From Cymbomonas tetramitiformis (Eukaryota > Chlorophyta > Pyramimonadophyceae > Pyramimonadales > Pyramimonadaceae): DNA of 64,000 nucleotides. The notes beneath the pieces were generated by a model that ran no database searches, was not told the DNA's origin, and saw nothing but the letters and a program-made list of their open reading frames with translations. Below, one piece after another: positions 31,910 to 42,074 of this stretch. Both the position numbers and the translations under genes were made by a program. The stretch spans positions 25,973-89,972 of the forward strand of contig LGRX02034764.1 of assembly GCA_001247695.2 (NCBI GenBank), in the 5' to 3' direction. Position 1 is the first letter of the stretch. Each line of letters begins with the position of its first letter.

Positions 31910-31943
31910 TTGCTTAGCTCAACTCTTCCGTTATCTCTCCATC

Positions 31944-34145
31944 ATGGTTACTACAGCGAATAGAATGACGCGGTCTCGCGTCCGTAGATTAGAGACGATT
32001 ATCGATGATGTGGGTGCGCAGCACTCTGCGACACCCCACACGCCGCAGTTGCCAGCTCCGACCACCGCAGCTGCGAGAGAGATTCTTGAGAAATGCCAGC
32101 AGCTGGCTCGAGACAATTTTGACAGGAAGGTTGCAAAGGTGGTTGCGACCAAAATTCTCGGAGACAAGTCGGAGCGCTTCGCTGGGACAGAGGCAAACGC
32201 CGTGGACATTTTTTCACAGCTGATGCATGAGCTTCGCGCACAGTTCTTACTGCAATCACAGGCATTTGCTCCCCTCTTTGACCTGGCTAACATGGCTGTT
32301 GAGGCTAGGCATGAGGCCAATGAGTTGCTGCTTTCGGCTTTGACGTTTCTGGCTCGACCTGGCTCGCCTGCTCGTGATTGGCTTGAGGCCTCTGGGTCTG
32401 ACGTTCCTGGAGATGGCAAGCGTGCTGCCCTTGAGGTGGTACGCATGCTCCAGGAACGCTCAGAGCCCTTTGACTCTTTTGAGTCGCTGCTGGCGGTTCG
32501 CATCCCCAGCAGCGGAGATCCTGACCGTGGCATCCGTGAGTTCAATGGCCTGTTGCGGGACGTCCAGCGTTCCCACAACTTGCCAGAGGACGCGGTGAAG
32601 CGGCAATTTCTCAAGGCTCTCTGCAATTCGGCTTTGTACCGTGATTTGGCTAATTCTCTGGCTCGAGCTGACCAGCGGCAGGGCGTGTCTCTTTTGACTA
32701 TTCAGGCTCGTGTGCGGGAGCAGTTCCGCCACGGCCTGAAAGTCTCTGACACTCCTGTCTATGCTCTGTCATTCGGCGAAGGCGCGTCTGGCCTGGCTGC
32801 GGCGTTGTCCAGTCTGCAGAAGCAGCTGGAGCGCATGCAGCAGGACATTCGTGACCTGAAGCGGCAGAAGCGGGAAGGGTCGCCGCCTGCGGGCAAGCAC
32901 CTTACCCGCTCTGCTGCTAAGCATCATCGTGCTGGTGTTAAGCCACTTGGCACCGCTCCTCCTGTCTCATTTGACAAGAAGAGTGGTGCCTTCGTGCCTC
33001 ACTGCAGAAATGCGGAGTGTGCACAACGTGGTTTGAAGCACTGGCATGCTGAATGCCCCAACGGCGGTCCTCAGTCTGCCCACTACTGTGGTGCAGTTGA
33101 GGACTATGAGACTGACTGCCTGGCTGTTCGTTTCCAGCGGTTCTATGACGCTGGGGATGAACATGCCTTCGAGTCGCTCTGCACGATGGAGGGTCGCCCA
33201 GAGGTGTGCGAGCTGTCGGCACATTCTTTTGTGACGGCTGAGCCCACATCTCTGCGGCACTTTCAGGATGCGGCGGCTTTCGCTCAGGATGCGGCGGCTG
33301 ACGATGACGGCATGGCTCAGTTTGGTCTGGCCACATTCCACTCGGGTGCACGGGGCTCGATTCCGCCACCGCCTGCGGTTCGGCATCCCTCTGCACTCGT
33401 GGCCGGTGGTGTGCCTGCGGCTCATGACCCGCCAGTGGTTATCCCTGGCTCTCTCGGCTTGCCTGGCTCTGTCCCGTCACTCCAGCTTGGCGACTCTGCA
33501 CCGGCTCCGCTGTTTGCTGGCATGAGGATTGAGGCTTCTGACATTGGCTCTGAAGTCTTTGACAATGACCAAGACTCTGACAATGACTCTGACGGCGGGC
33601 AGCAAGTGGCTTTTGGCTCCTTCGGCACTCTTGAGCATGACTCTGACAGGGGAGCATCGCCAGTAGCAGCTCCGGTGTACCGTCCGCGGACTCCGCCGAG
33701 TTTTCTCCGGTGTGCACTAATGGCATCTGTGCTCTGTTGTTCCTTACTGGCCAGCTCTACGGCATCTCTGGTTACCGTGGGCGGTGGTGACAGGGGCCTG
33801 GTTGAGCCCGGAGCCACCGTCCGTCGGTCTACTGGAGATCTCTTTACTTCAGATTCGCCGCTTGGTTCTCTGGACATCCGTGATTGGCCACCAGATGATG
33901 AAGTTCTTGTGTCCGTATCTTCAATGCTCGAACCGCCGTGGGAATCTACTTGTTTAAGTTCTTCAGTGTTTTCGGAATCTTTACCGTTTTCGGTTGCTTT
34001 ACTTTCTGCTATGGATCCACCTTGCCCGCTTGGGTCTGGTGGTGCTCAATTTGAAACAGACAGCTTACAATTCACTTCGGGATTCTTCTGTGCTTGCATC
34101 CCGACCGCTGAACTCAGCCCTGCTGACCAGCCTCAAAGTGGCTGA
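31944..34145 (+). CDS. Gag protein of element A, with zinc motif and hydrophobic segment
   Basis: The 733-residue frame opens with MVTTANRMTRSR and is homologous along its length to the Gag of element B (shared blocks such as RFAGTEANA/RFSGTECHA, FAPLF, DGKR and LLTIQ). The first 300 residues are helical and capsid-like. A zinc motif follows: C354-x4-C359-x6-H366-W-H368-x2-C371-PNGG, unlike the common C-x2-C-x4-H-x4-C knuckle. After an acidic Asp/Ser tract (about 525-560) comes a hydrophobic segment, residues about 587-612 (FLRCALMASVLCCSLLASS), long enough to span a membrane. No protease, integrase or RT is encoded. The start is supported by alignment to element B and by the MITE ending just upstream. 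Confidence 0.85.
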   Translation: MVTTANRMTRSRVRRLETIIDDVGAQHSATPHTPQLPAPTTAAAREILEKCQQLARDNFDRKVAKVVATKILGDKSERFAGTEANAVDIFSQLMHELRAQFLLQSQAFAPLFDLANMAVEARHEANELLLSALTFLARPGSPARDWLEASGSDVPGDGKRAALEVVRMLQERSEPFDSFESLLAVRIPSSGDPDRGIREFNGLLRDVQRSHNLPEDAVKRQFLKALCNSALYRDLANSLARADQRQGVSLLTIQARVREQFRHGLKVSDTPVYALSFGEGASGLAAALSSLQKQLERMQQDIRDLKRQKREGSPPAGKHLTRSAAKHHRAGVKPLGTAPPVSFDKKSGAFVPHCRNAECAQRGLKHWHAECPNGGPQSAHYCGAVEDYETDCLAVRFQRFYDAGDEHAFESLCTMEGRPEVCELSAHSFVTAEPTSLRHFQDAAAFAQDAAADDDGMAQFGLATFHSGARGSIPPPPAVRHPSALVAGGVPAAHDPPVVIPGSLGLPGSVPSLQLGDSAPAPLFAGMRIEASDIGSEVFDNDQDSDNDSDGGQQVAFGSFGTLEHDSDRGASPVAAPVYRPRTPPSFLRCALMASVLCCSLLASSTASLVTVGGGDRGLVEPGATVRRSTGDLFTSDSPLGSLDIRDWPPDDEVLVSVSSMLEPPWESTCLSSSVFSESLPFSVALLSAMDPPCPLGSGGAQFETDSLQFTSGFFCACIPTAELSPADQPQSG

Positions 34146-34579
34146 GTTTACTTCAATTATCCTGGCAGCTTGATTAGCTTTAGCCCAGTAGTGGGATGAC
34201 CGGGTCAAGACCCCGGCACCCAGCTAGAAGTGATCGGTTTCCACCGAAGTGAATGTTAGGTGTTTGTTTATTATCTCGTGGCTGTATATCCTGTGCCTGC
34301 TTTGCTAGGTAGTCACACCCACGGGTGGTGTGCTGGACTTCGGGTTTAGGCTTAGTTATTATGGGCTCTGACTAGCCCCTAGCCTGACCCTGCTTCCGTA
34401 TCGTGTCTGTGACATCCTAGCACTGTACTGTACAGTAGTACAGTACAGTAGTACAGTCATTGTTTCATTGTCTGGGTTTCCGAGAGCATAAAGCCTCGGC
34501 CAGACACTAGTGATGTGATTATCTGTTTGATCTGTAGCGAGCTTAGCCGGACAGTAGTATCTGTCTTCCTCGCACATCT

Positions 34580-35640
34580 CTAGAAGAGGGCTCGCGAAAA
34601 TTAAATAACAGTTGCCCGCTAGTGTGTCACAACTATGAACACGCTTAGAAGGGGTCCCTCGGGCACCCCTGAAAGGCCTGTCACACCCCCCATATTCAGT
34701 CACGCTACCGCAGCCCATGTCAGACCCCACCGCAGTTGCCCCCATTGCGCCCGTCTCAGCCGACAGCAAACGCCCCAGCCATGACCCCCTTTTTCATTAA
34801 TTGTCATTTCCCCCCTCAGTCACGGTCCTACCCCAGTTCATTGTCCGCTCGAGCGCCCGGAGCATATCACGTTCACCCTCCTGCTCAGATCGCCCTCCCA
34901 GTTTAAATCATGCACGACGCCTCGCCAAGCGCTACATCGACGTCGCCGCGACCAGCCCGTGCCGATCCGCGAGAACCGCAGAGCGTCGAGCACGACATCA
35001 CGCGAAGTGACATCACGACACGACCACACATGACGTCTCGGCAATGCATGACAGGGCAAACGCAAGCGCGCGTTGACACCAAACGCCGCTGTCACCGGGA
35101 ACCAATGGTCACAGGGCATCCGAAACGACAATGGCATTCACGGACTTTCACTATGCTCGCTTGAGTATTTAGCTAGCTCTGCTTTCGAAAAGTTAGATCC
35201 GAACCTTTCAAAACCATTCCGCGGTATAGTGATATTCGCCTCTTGTGGCCTAGTATTAAATGTGATATTTGCATACATATACTTTGAATCCACATGAGAG
35301 CTTTGTCACTAGCAGTTTGTAAGAGTCTGGTTCGGATCCCCAGAGTGCCGTCACGCCACTCTGACGTATGTGCGAAGTCGTGACGTTGTGCTTGCTTTAT
35401 CTGTGAATTGCCCCCTGTGTTGCTCGTTTGCCTTTCTGCTTTTCATGCTTCCATCTGAGCCTGAATTTACAGTCTGCGAGTGCAAGTTAGGCCCGCGCCC
35501 GTTTTGCGAATCCACGAGCCGGCGCGGCAGAAGCGCGTTGCCGCCTGGCATGTTTTACGTGGCATAGCAGTAGAAACGCATGTCACCGTTCCGCAGCGCT
35601 GGAGATCCTCAGCTGTCCGAAAACATTCACGAATTCACAA
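34580..35640. other. No gene recognised
   Basis: GC-mixed sequence between element A and the satellite. Frames on both strands are short and overlap each other. No repeat with another part of the window was recognised. Confidence 0.4.
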
Positions 35641-36540
35641 CACGCTCACGAATTCCCGCAGAGGGGCATTTTTCCCGTTGAGCGCCTAGCGGCGAGATAG
35701 CCCGAAGCTGCGTTTGTCATAAGTTCACACCCGTGACGGCGGACCGTCACAGGCACTCTCAGCGGTATTCACGTGTGTGCACGATGCGCTCGGCCTTTTT
35801 GTGCCATATTTCGTACCAATTGCTTTGCGAATTCGAACCGCGCAGGGCTTGCTTGCCGAATATGCTCAAACCGGCGTATGTGACCGGCGTTTGGGAATGC
35901 ACAACCGTAGCCGCGCCAACTCGAGCCGTGACACCTGACTTTTGTTGTTTGACGAGGTTGTAGCCGCACCCATGTTTTTCCCACAGTTTGTATGATGTTA
36001 ACTTTTGTGAATTCGAACTGCGCAGGCTGTGGCAACGTTGAATTCCCCGAACGGGCCTGTGTGACAGGTTGTGGGAATTCACGGCTTACGGCGCGTCAGC
36101 GCGAGTCCAAACACCCGACTGCAACCTTTTGGCAGCATTGCAGCCGAATGTCTTTCCTTCAGTTTTCATTGTGTTTGTATTTGTGAATCCGACCCTTGTG
36201 GGCGTTGGCAACGGTGAATTCCCCGACGGGCCTGTATGACAGGTTGTGGGAATTCATGGTTGGCGACGCGCCAGCTCGGGTCTGGACACCTGACCCATGC
36301 CTTTTTGCCATGCGTGTGCTCGAAGCACGCCTTTGCCCGTAGTTTCTTTCATAATTGTCGACGGGAACTTGTGCTTGGTTGCTCGAAGGGCACCAACTTG
36401 GCCTCGTGGCAGGTTGGGGGCATTCACCACAGGAGCCGCTCGTGCTGCGACCTGGGCGCACGGCACGAGAGCCGCAGTGAATGCCCAATTGCAAAGTGTT
36501 GTTTGTTCTGCTGGAACGGTATCACCTAACAGGGTGCCGA
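35640..36540. repeat. Diverged tandem satellite, about 177-bp unit
   Basis: The anchor gtgaattcgaa(c/t) or its variants recurs near 35648, 35827, 36007, 36183 and 36358, giving a period of 175-180 bp. Within units the phrases cgggcctgtgtgacaggttgtgggaattca, cgccaactcgagc and cacctgac recur in order. Five degenerate copies are visible. The period is nucleosome-sized, as in many centromeric or heterochromatic satellites, but nothing else here indicates a centromere. The short ORFs in this block are by-products. Confidence 0.75.
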
Positions 36541-36822
36541 ACCTCTTCGTTAGAATATATTTAAAAAAAACTTGCCCTCCAATGCCACACCCACATCTCA
36601 AACCCAAAATCCCTCACAACACCCCACTCTCAACCACAGCAGAGATACACCGCCATCTCAGCACCCAGTAATACCCCAACGCCCCGCCAGCCCTTACATT
36701 GCCGCCCCTCGTTCATAATCGCGACAAGTGGTCAATACTCTAAAAAGAAACATCAGAATACAAACGCGTCAGCTAGTGGTCGAAACATCAGAAAAAGAAT
36801 GCTCTGCCTGTCCGTTTAGAAA

Positions 36823-39800
36823 TTAAGAAGATCCAGAAGAATACCCACAGTAAGATTCGCTGCTAGCACCACCAGACCCAGAGCCGTGGTGGTCTCCAGA
36901 ATCGTAATCGGAGGGGTCAGCATCGTCCTCGTAAGCACCACCAGAGTCGTGCTCCTCGTAATCGTCGGAAGAGTAGGGGTAGAACTCGTTGTTGTCATCG
37001 TTCACCGGATCAACGTGCTCTGAAGAGAGCGAAGCATTTCCAGTTGAAATAAATGTTGGCGGAAAAAAATCGGCTGATGCAACGTCCAAAACACCGCCAT
37101 GAGACTCCCCTTGGGAACCTGTGCCCAAGGCAGGAGCCTGCGCCAACTGTGAGGGGCAAAATTCCGGAAAGGCCAAGTGGCTACCAGACTCCCCACAATC
37201 GTCTTCAGATTCGTCGTAGTACCCAGGAGGGTACTCCGATTCATCTTCACTTTCGCCACTCTCATATACCGTTGTAATGTCCTGGCTCCCAGAGGTGTCG
37301 AGAGTACCAGAAACCGAATCCACGTCATGATAAAAATGACGCTCGACACGAACAGGAGGGGCCTGCCGTGCGAGCCTGCGCGTACTGGAGGAGCCAGTCG
37401 CGGGTCTCGTGGTCGTTATCTGTGACGAAACAGATCGGGTGTCCAAAATCGCGGACCCATTGCCAACGCCCTTCTCACAGAAAGTTACGGCCGGAATCAA
37501 AGAAGATGGCAGTTATATAGTGCTGAGGTAATATATATCTAACTGGAGAGATAACCCCTGAGTTAAGGGTTTCGGAATCAGAACGGTAAAGTGTGTCTTG
37601 ATAAAAGAGGTATACACATAAATACTAACGGGTGTTTCCCGTCTACTGGTGACGGTCACCCAGCCTACTATAGGAAGTGACAGGTGACAGTCTTTACTGT
37701 CGGTGTGTCACATCCAGCACACCACCTAGGGTGGTGACCGGAGCTAGTAGTGAACGAAGCAAACAAACTCCCTACTCAACTTCAGGAGGAAACTGTAGCA
37801 CAACTGGGGGCCTGTACTCTTGGTCAGGGCGGTCCCAGTTCACAGCAAAGATTGTCAGATACTGCTGTTAGGTGCCAAAACCCTAAACACAGCTCAAATT
37901 CAGAGAGCTCTTCTGCACATCTAGGAAGCTACACTATAGCTAATCTCTAGGCAGGCACGGTGTGACCAATTTCTAGCCACGAGGGGTCTTCGGAGCTGGT
38001 TGTCCGGCTCGGAGCAGCGTGACTGTGAAGCAGTTGCCGGCCCCCGGGGCCGGTGATGAATCATTCGTAGAAGAAATTGACGAATTCTCGATCATGGGAG
38101 GCTGCACTGCACCGGGGTGCTGCCAAGTGCTGCCCGACGGTGGGGCCTCGTCATCCGAAGACGACGCCGGCGACAGTGGAGGACCGTCCTCAAACAGCTC
38201 GGCAGGCGGCGGCGGCCCGGGATGCCACGGCATCGGAGCCATATACAGTAATACCTCACCTTTAAGGAAACAGGAATTTGGAGCCAGCCTAGCTTTTTCC
38301 GTATTTTTCTGACCCCGCCCCCCCCCTGCCAGCGTTAGCCTTTTACCGAAATTACTAACGAAAAGGAAACGCGATTCGAGCGTCAGCCAGCCTCTTCTCT
38401 TAAATCCATTTCTTTTTAGGGATTGGAAAGCGCAGTCAGCCAGCGCATTCTCTTAAATTCAGCATGGATCCGAGCAGTCGCCAGGAAATGCGAGAATTAC
38501 ATGCTGACTTGCAAAGTGGGATGATTAGTCAGGCAGACTACGACGACTTGAAGTCGATAGTCATAACGCGTATCAAGGCCAAAGCGCCAGAATTTTCAGA
38601 ATTTCATGAAATACCGACTATAATTTCCTTAGATTCAGCTACAATTTCCTTAATAATAATGGAATTTCCTAGCCTTCGTTTCCTTAATATGACATTCCAA
38701 TTTCCGTTAACGAAATGATTCGGCAGCCTTCATTTCCTTATTTAGGTACATTTTCTTAATGTTTTTTTCCAGCCCAGCTTTTTTCGCATTTTTCCGACCC
38801 CCCCGAAAAGCTGGCTGTTTCCTTAACCCAGCATTTCCTTAAATGTGAGGTATTACTGTAGAGGCCCTGCCGTCTCTGCTCCCGCCGTTGGCGACGAGGC
38901 GGAATAGCACACGGCATGTCATGAATCACGTCAGCTGGCGAAGCCTCCGCAGCCGGGACTGCCGAGTCAGCCCACGCAGCACCACCGACCGGTGGACCCG
39001 TGCACGTGCGCGCACCGGCACCACCGACACCGGCAACGGCGTGCGGTGCGGCGGTGGCACAAATTATAAAGAGGGCGCACACCAAGGAGGAAGTGAGGAG
39101 AGACCTCGCGAACCTCGGAATGCCGTTCCCGCAGCCGTATCGTGGCCGCGGCGGTGTCACCGAGGCATCTTCGTCGTCATCGTCGCTCGGGACGTAAGTC
39201 GCGGGCTTGTAGTCGATCACGCGTTCCGGTTCCTCAACCGCGGAGAGCAAATTCATGCTCGGGGCCGGCTCGTCGGGCACTAACGCAATGCCCGTGCTCT
39301 CAATGAAGTCGGCAAACGTGCGGGTGACAGGAGGGCAGAAGGGGTTCGGCGGACCGGTCCATTCCTCCTCGGACTCAACCGACGCGGGCGGGGAGTGTGC
39401 GGGTGGCTCCGACACCACCGGCAAGTCGGCAGTGAAGGTGTTGACGTTGAATGTCGAATCCCCAGCCGCGCGCGCCAACTCGGAGAACTCGGTGACGGCG
39501 GACACGAGGGCCTCACCGTCCTCCTCGCAGAACGAGCACGCGGAGAGGTCGGCGAAGATGTCCGGCTTCCCGCCCGCGAGCATGCAAAGAGCGTCGAACT
39601 CCTCGGCGTTGTCGTGGTCGATGGCATGTTGAAACTTTGCGGCCAACACCGAGTTCTCGGCCTCCTCAGCGAAAGCGTAGGCCGAGAGCCCGGTTCGGCC
39701 CCCGTTCGGGCAGTCCCGATGCCAATGCCGCGCCTTGCCCTTCGCGCACACCTGATTTTGGCAGTACGGCACGGTCGCGCCGGTGTCGCGATGGAAGGCC

Positions 39801-41739
39801 ACCTTCTTGGAGATGGACTGAGACCAATTGCCCCCCTTGGGGAGGGGCGAGGCCGCGAAACGAGTCTTGATGCGGCGGTCCGGCTTGTCCGCGCGAGGAG
39901 TAAATCCCCGCGGAGCCGGTCCGGACTCGGCGGTGTCGAGGAATGCGGCTAATTGACGCTTCAAGTCGAGGACCATCGTCCTCAAGTCCGCGAGCTCACC
40001 GGGTCCACCGGAGTCATCGGCGGCCCCCTCCATGAAATGCGTGCCGTGAGAGTAGCGGTGTGCGGACGCCGTGGTGGTGCCCGCCCGCACGTGCTCGGAG
40101 TAGCATTCACGCACCCATTGTTGAATCGTGAGGAGGTCGTGAGCGGCTCGTTGATCATGGAGAAGCAACCGCGACACCACCGGCTGGTAGAAGACGGTGT
40201 CGAGGGACTTGATGAATAGCGCCTTCACGTCCTCATCGTGGAGTGTCGCGCGCGTCCTCGCAGCCTTCAGAGCGGCGTTGAAGTCGCTGATCTTGTCATG
40301 CGGGTCCACGCCCGCAGAGATGCGGATGCCCAACATGTCCGCTTGACCCTGAAAGGGGTCACCCGCCGGGATCATGCGGCGGGCAAACTCAAGCAGCACC
40401 CGCTTACCGTCATTTGGGAACGTGGAGTGCGAGGAGTCCATCCAGTCCGCTGCCGGCGACGCGGGGTCAACCATGAGCTCGAGCGTGGAGAACCATAAGG
40501 CGTTGGCCTCCACGCGGATGGGAAGTGTAGCATCGTCTAGCAGGAAAAGGGGTGCAAAACCAATGTCCTCCGTGACAAATGCCGTCTGTAGTGCAGAGAC
40601 CATCCTGGCGAAGAGCGCGGACGCGTGGCACTCAGTCCCGGAAAATCGCCCGTTCTTGTCCTCGAACAACTTTTGGCGAACGGACTTGGAGACCTTCATG
40701 TCGAAGTGCTCCCGTTGAAGCGTACGCACCGAGGCTAGGAACGCAGCACCTGCTGAATTGGCAGCCGGCTGGGCTGCCGGCGGTGTGGCTGGAGTGTTGG
40801 CGTGTCTCGCAGCTGCTGAATCAAAAATCGTGGCTAGTGCGCGTCGGCGATTCGCCATGCTAGCGGTGGCTCGAGTAGAAGCAACCATCTTGAGAAGGAC
40901 TGAAGGGGCGGAGTGAGGCAGTGAAACGTGAGATGCGCGGCAGTGTCGGGCGGCCAAGAAACGCGTGGGTCGCCGATACGGAAGCCGTGAGAGATCAAAT
41001 AATCCCGGGAAGTCGTGTGGTAGCGGCGGCCGATACGCAACGGTGTGGGATCCAACCAGAAAACGTAAACCAATCCAACGTTAAGTCCCGTAAGAAAATT
41101 GCTCTCCAACCGGTGCGGCGTGCCGTAAATCAACCCATAAAATTTTAGGCCATACCCGTGACTGCCGGCACTCTCACGCGCGGAGCGCCTCACTCCATCC
41201 CAGGCGTCCGAGCTTAGCCACTCATGGTGGCAATCTCGCAGTGGCTAAATAAAGCGCAAGTGGGGCCAAACCTGGCAGTTATATAGTGCTGAGGTAATAT
41301 ATATCTAACTGGAGAGATAACCCCTGAGTTAAGGGTTTCGGAATCAGAACGGTAAAGTGTGTCTTGATAAAAGAGGTATACACATAAATACTAACGGGTG
41401 TTTCCCGTCTACTGGTGACGGTCACCCAGCCTACTATAGGAAGTGACAGGTGACAGTCTTTACTGTCGGTGTGTCACATCCAGCAGAAGAATCGGACGTA
41501 GCAGCACCAACTGCTGCGTCCCCTGAAACAATGAGATTCAAAATAATCGGCTCGAAAGACGCTGGAGGCTGCGGTAAAATCTGAGAAGCACTTCGAAAAT
41601 GAGCGAGCGCTCTAGCTTGGGCGTGACACAAAGAAATGAGCTGAGCACGTTTAAGGAATTCCACTTTGTCCAATCTCTCATCGCAAGAAAACAAAAGAGC
41701 TCGAAGCTCCTCATCGGGCAAAATATCTGCGAGGGCCAT
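36823..41739 (-). CDS. 310-residue acidic ORF split by element B
   Basis: The frame starts at 41739 (MALADILPDEELRALLF) and runs 254 bases to 41486, where element B is inserted. Taking out the element and one GAAGA duplication, codon 85 is completed by base 37501 and the frame continues without a break from 37500 to the stop at 36823. The N-terminal part is helical; the C-terminal part is strongly Asp/Glu/Ser/Gly-rich and ends YSSGSS. It is not recognised. It could be a host gene or the Gag-like ORF of another element. The present gene is disrupted by about 4 kb of inserted DNA. Confidence 0.6.
37507..37719 (-). repeat. 3' LTR of element B (minus-strand orientation)
   Basis: 213 bp, identical by eye to 41273-41485. 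It holds a short hairpin-forming tract around tactggtgacggtcacc. Confidence 0.93.
37973..40888 (-). CDS. Gag protein of element B, interrupted by a pogo-like element
   Basis: The frame is open from 40957. The Met at 40888 (MVASTRATASM) aligns with the start of the element A Gag and is preferred. It has the same zinc spacing, C-x4-C-x6-H-W-H-x2-C-PNGG (CQNQVCAKGKARHWHRDC), an Asp-rich tract, and a hydrophobic segment RSLLTSSLVCALFIICATAA. At 38861 the frame meets the pogo-like insertion. Removing it with one TA leaves the codon TAT and continues in frame from 38242 to the stop at 37973, adding a Pro/Ser/Asp-rich tail of 89 residues. As it stands, translation would read about 35 residues into the insertion. 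No pol is encoded. Confidence 0.85.
38246..38858. mobile_element. pogo/Tigger-like non-autonomous element, copy B
   Basis: The 613-bp element has inverted ends CAGTAATACCTCACCTTTAAGG and CAGTAATACCTCACATTTAAGG (read inward) and a TA duplication on each side (38244-38245 and 38859-38860). The interrupted Gag frame closes exactly when the element is removed, which independently confirms the boundaries. It shares its ends and a short ORF with copy A at 21.9 kb. Confidence 0.92.
38464..38718 (+). CDS. Short ORF of pogo-like copy B
   Basis: An 84-codon frame starting MDPSSRQEMRELHADLQSG and containing QADYDDLKSI. The first 40 residues align with the ORF of copy A; the rest is probably read-through into non-coding sequence. 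It may be the retained first exon of a transposase. Function unknown. Confidence 0.45.
   Translation: MDPSSRQEMRELHADLQSGMISQADYDDLKSIVITRIKAKAPEFSEFHEIPTIISLDSATISLIIMEFPSLRFLNMTFQFPLTK
41273..41485 (-). repeat. 5' LTR of element B (minus-strand orientation)
   Basis: Identical by eye to 37507-37719 over 213 bp. The adjacent minus-strand leader starts GGTTTGGCCCCAC. Confidence 0.93.
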
Positions 41740-41814
41740 CGCGGAAAAGCCTAGCCTAGCTTTGCGTGACGCTCTTTTCGTGACGCTCTTTTGCGTGAAA
41801 AGTTACGATATATT

Positions 41815-42074
41815 TCATGGAGAGAGAGACTTTCACCCCCCCATAAGGTGGGGGAGAGTGTCTCCTGTTTCACCCCTCGCCCTGAGGTGCCACATCAGCA
41901 TTTGTCATTCTGCAGTTTCCGACCCGCTAATAAAACAACCAAGTTGTTTTATTATCTCATCGTCTCAGAGTTTGCACCCGCCTTTCGACTGCGGCCTCTT
42001 TTCGCTTCGTTTTCCTTCGGTCTGTGTGATATATAATATGCATTATATATATATATATATCACACTCTCCATCA
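41815..42074 (+). repeat. Single LTR of a fourth family with a short leader
   Basis: It begins TCATGGAGAG and ends CTCTCCATCA, followed by GGTTATGGCC, the same junction found in elements 1-3. It contains the two family stem-loops: a C7/G5 hairpin near 41820-41863, and 41928-41939 paired perfectly with 41943-41954 around the poly(A) signal. No second LTR or coding region follows, so this is the 5' end of a truncated element. Confidence 0.85.

Larger units (their letters stand above)
30973..34574 (+). mobile_element. Gag-only LTR element A
   Basis: LTRs at 30973-31237 (265 bp) and 34331-34574 (244 bp) begin TGCTGGACTTCGGG and end CCTCGCA. A perfect 5-bp duplication CATCT flanks them (30968-30972 and 34575-34579). 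The length difference lies in a cagtagta microsatellite; otherwise they are nearly identical. The leader begins GGTTAGGGCCCGCACC. The only long ORF is Gag (31944-34145), and no pol domains are present. A hAT MITE sits in the 5' leader. Confidence 0.95.
37507..41485 (-). mobile_element. Gag-only LTR element B
   Basis: Two 213-bp LTRs (37507-37719 and 41273-41485), identical by eye, are flanked by a perfect 5-bp duplication GAAGA (37502-37506 and 41486-41490). Read on the minus strand the LTR begins TGCTGGATGTG, similar to element A (TGCTGGACTTC), and the leader begins GGTTTGGCCCCACTTG, close to the copia primer site. The element encodes only a Gag homologous to that of element A. It carries a pogo-like insertion and is itself inserted in a 310-codon ORF. 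Confidence 0.95.

Noticed and set aside
34190..34240. tRNA-like T-arm (accgggtcaagaccccggcaccca)
   Set aside because: No acceptor, D- or anticodon arm can be fitted around it.
41815..42074. LTR of the 310-codon ORF or of element B
   Set aside because: It is oriented in the opposite direction and its ends match the element 1-3 families, not B. No partner LTR was found.
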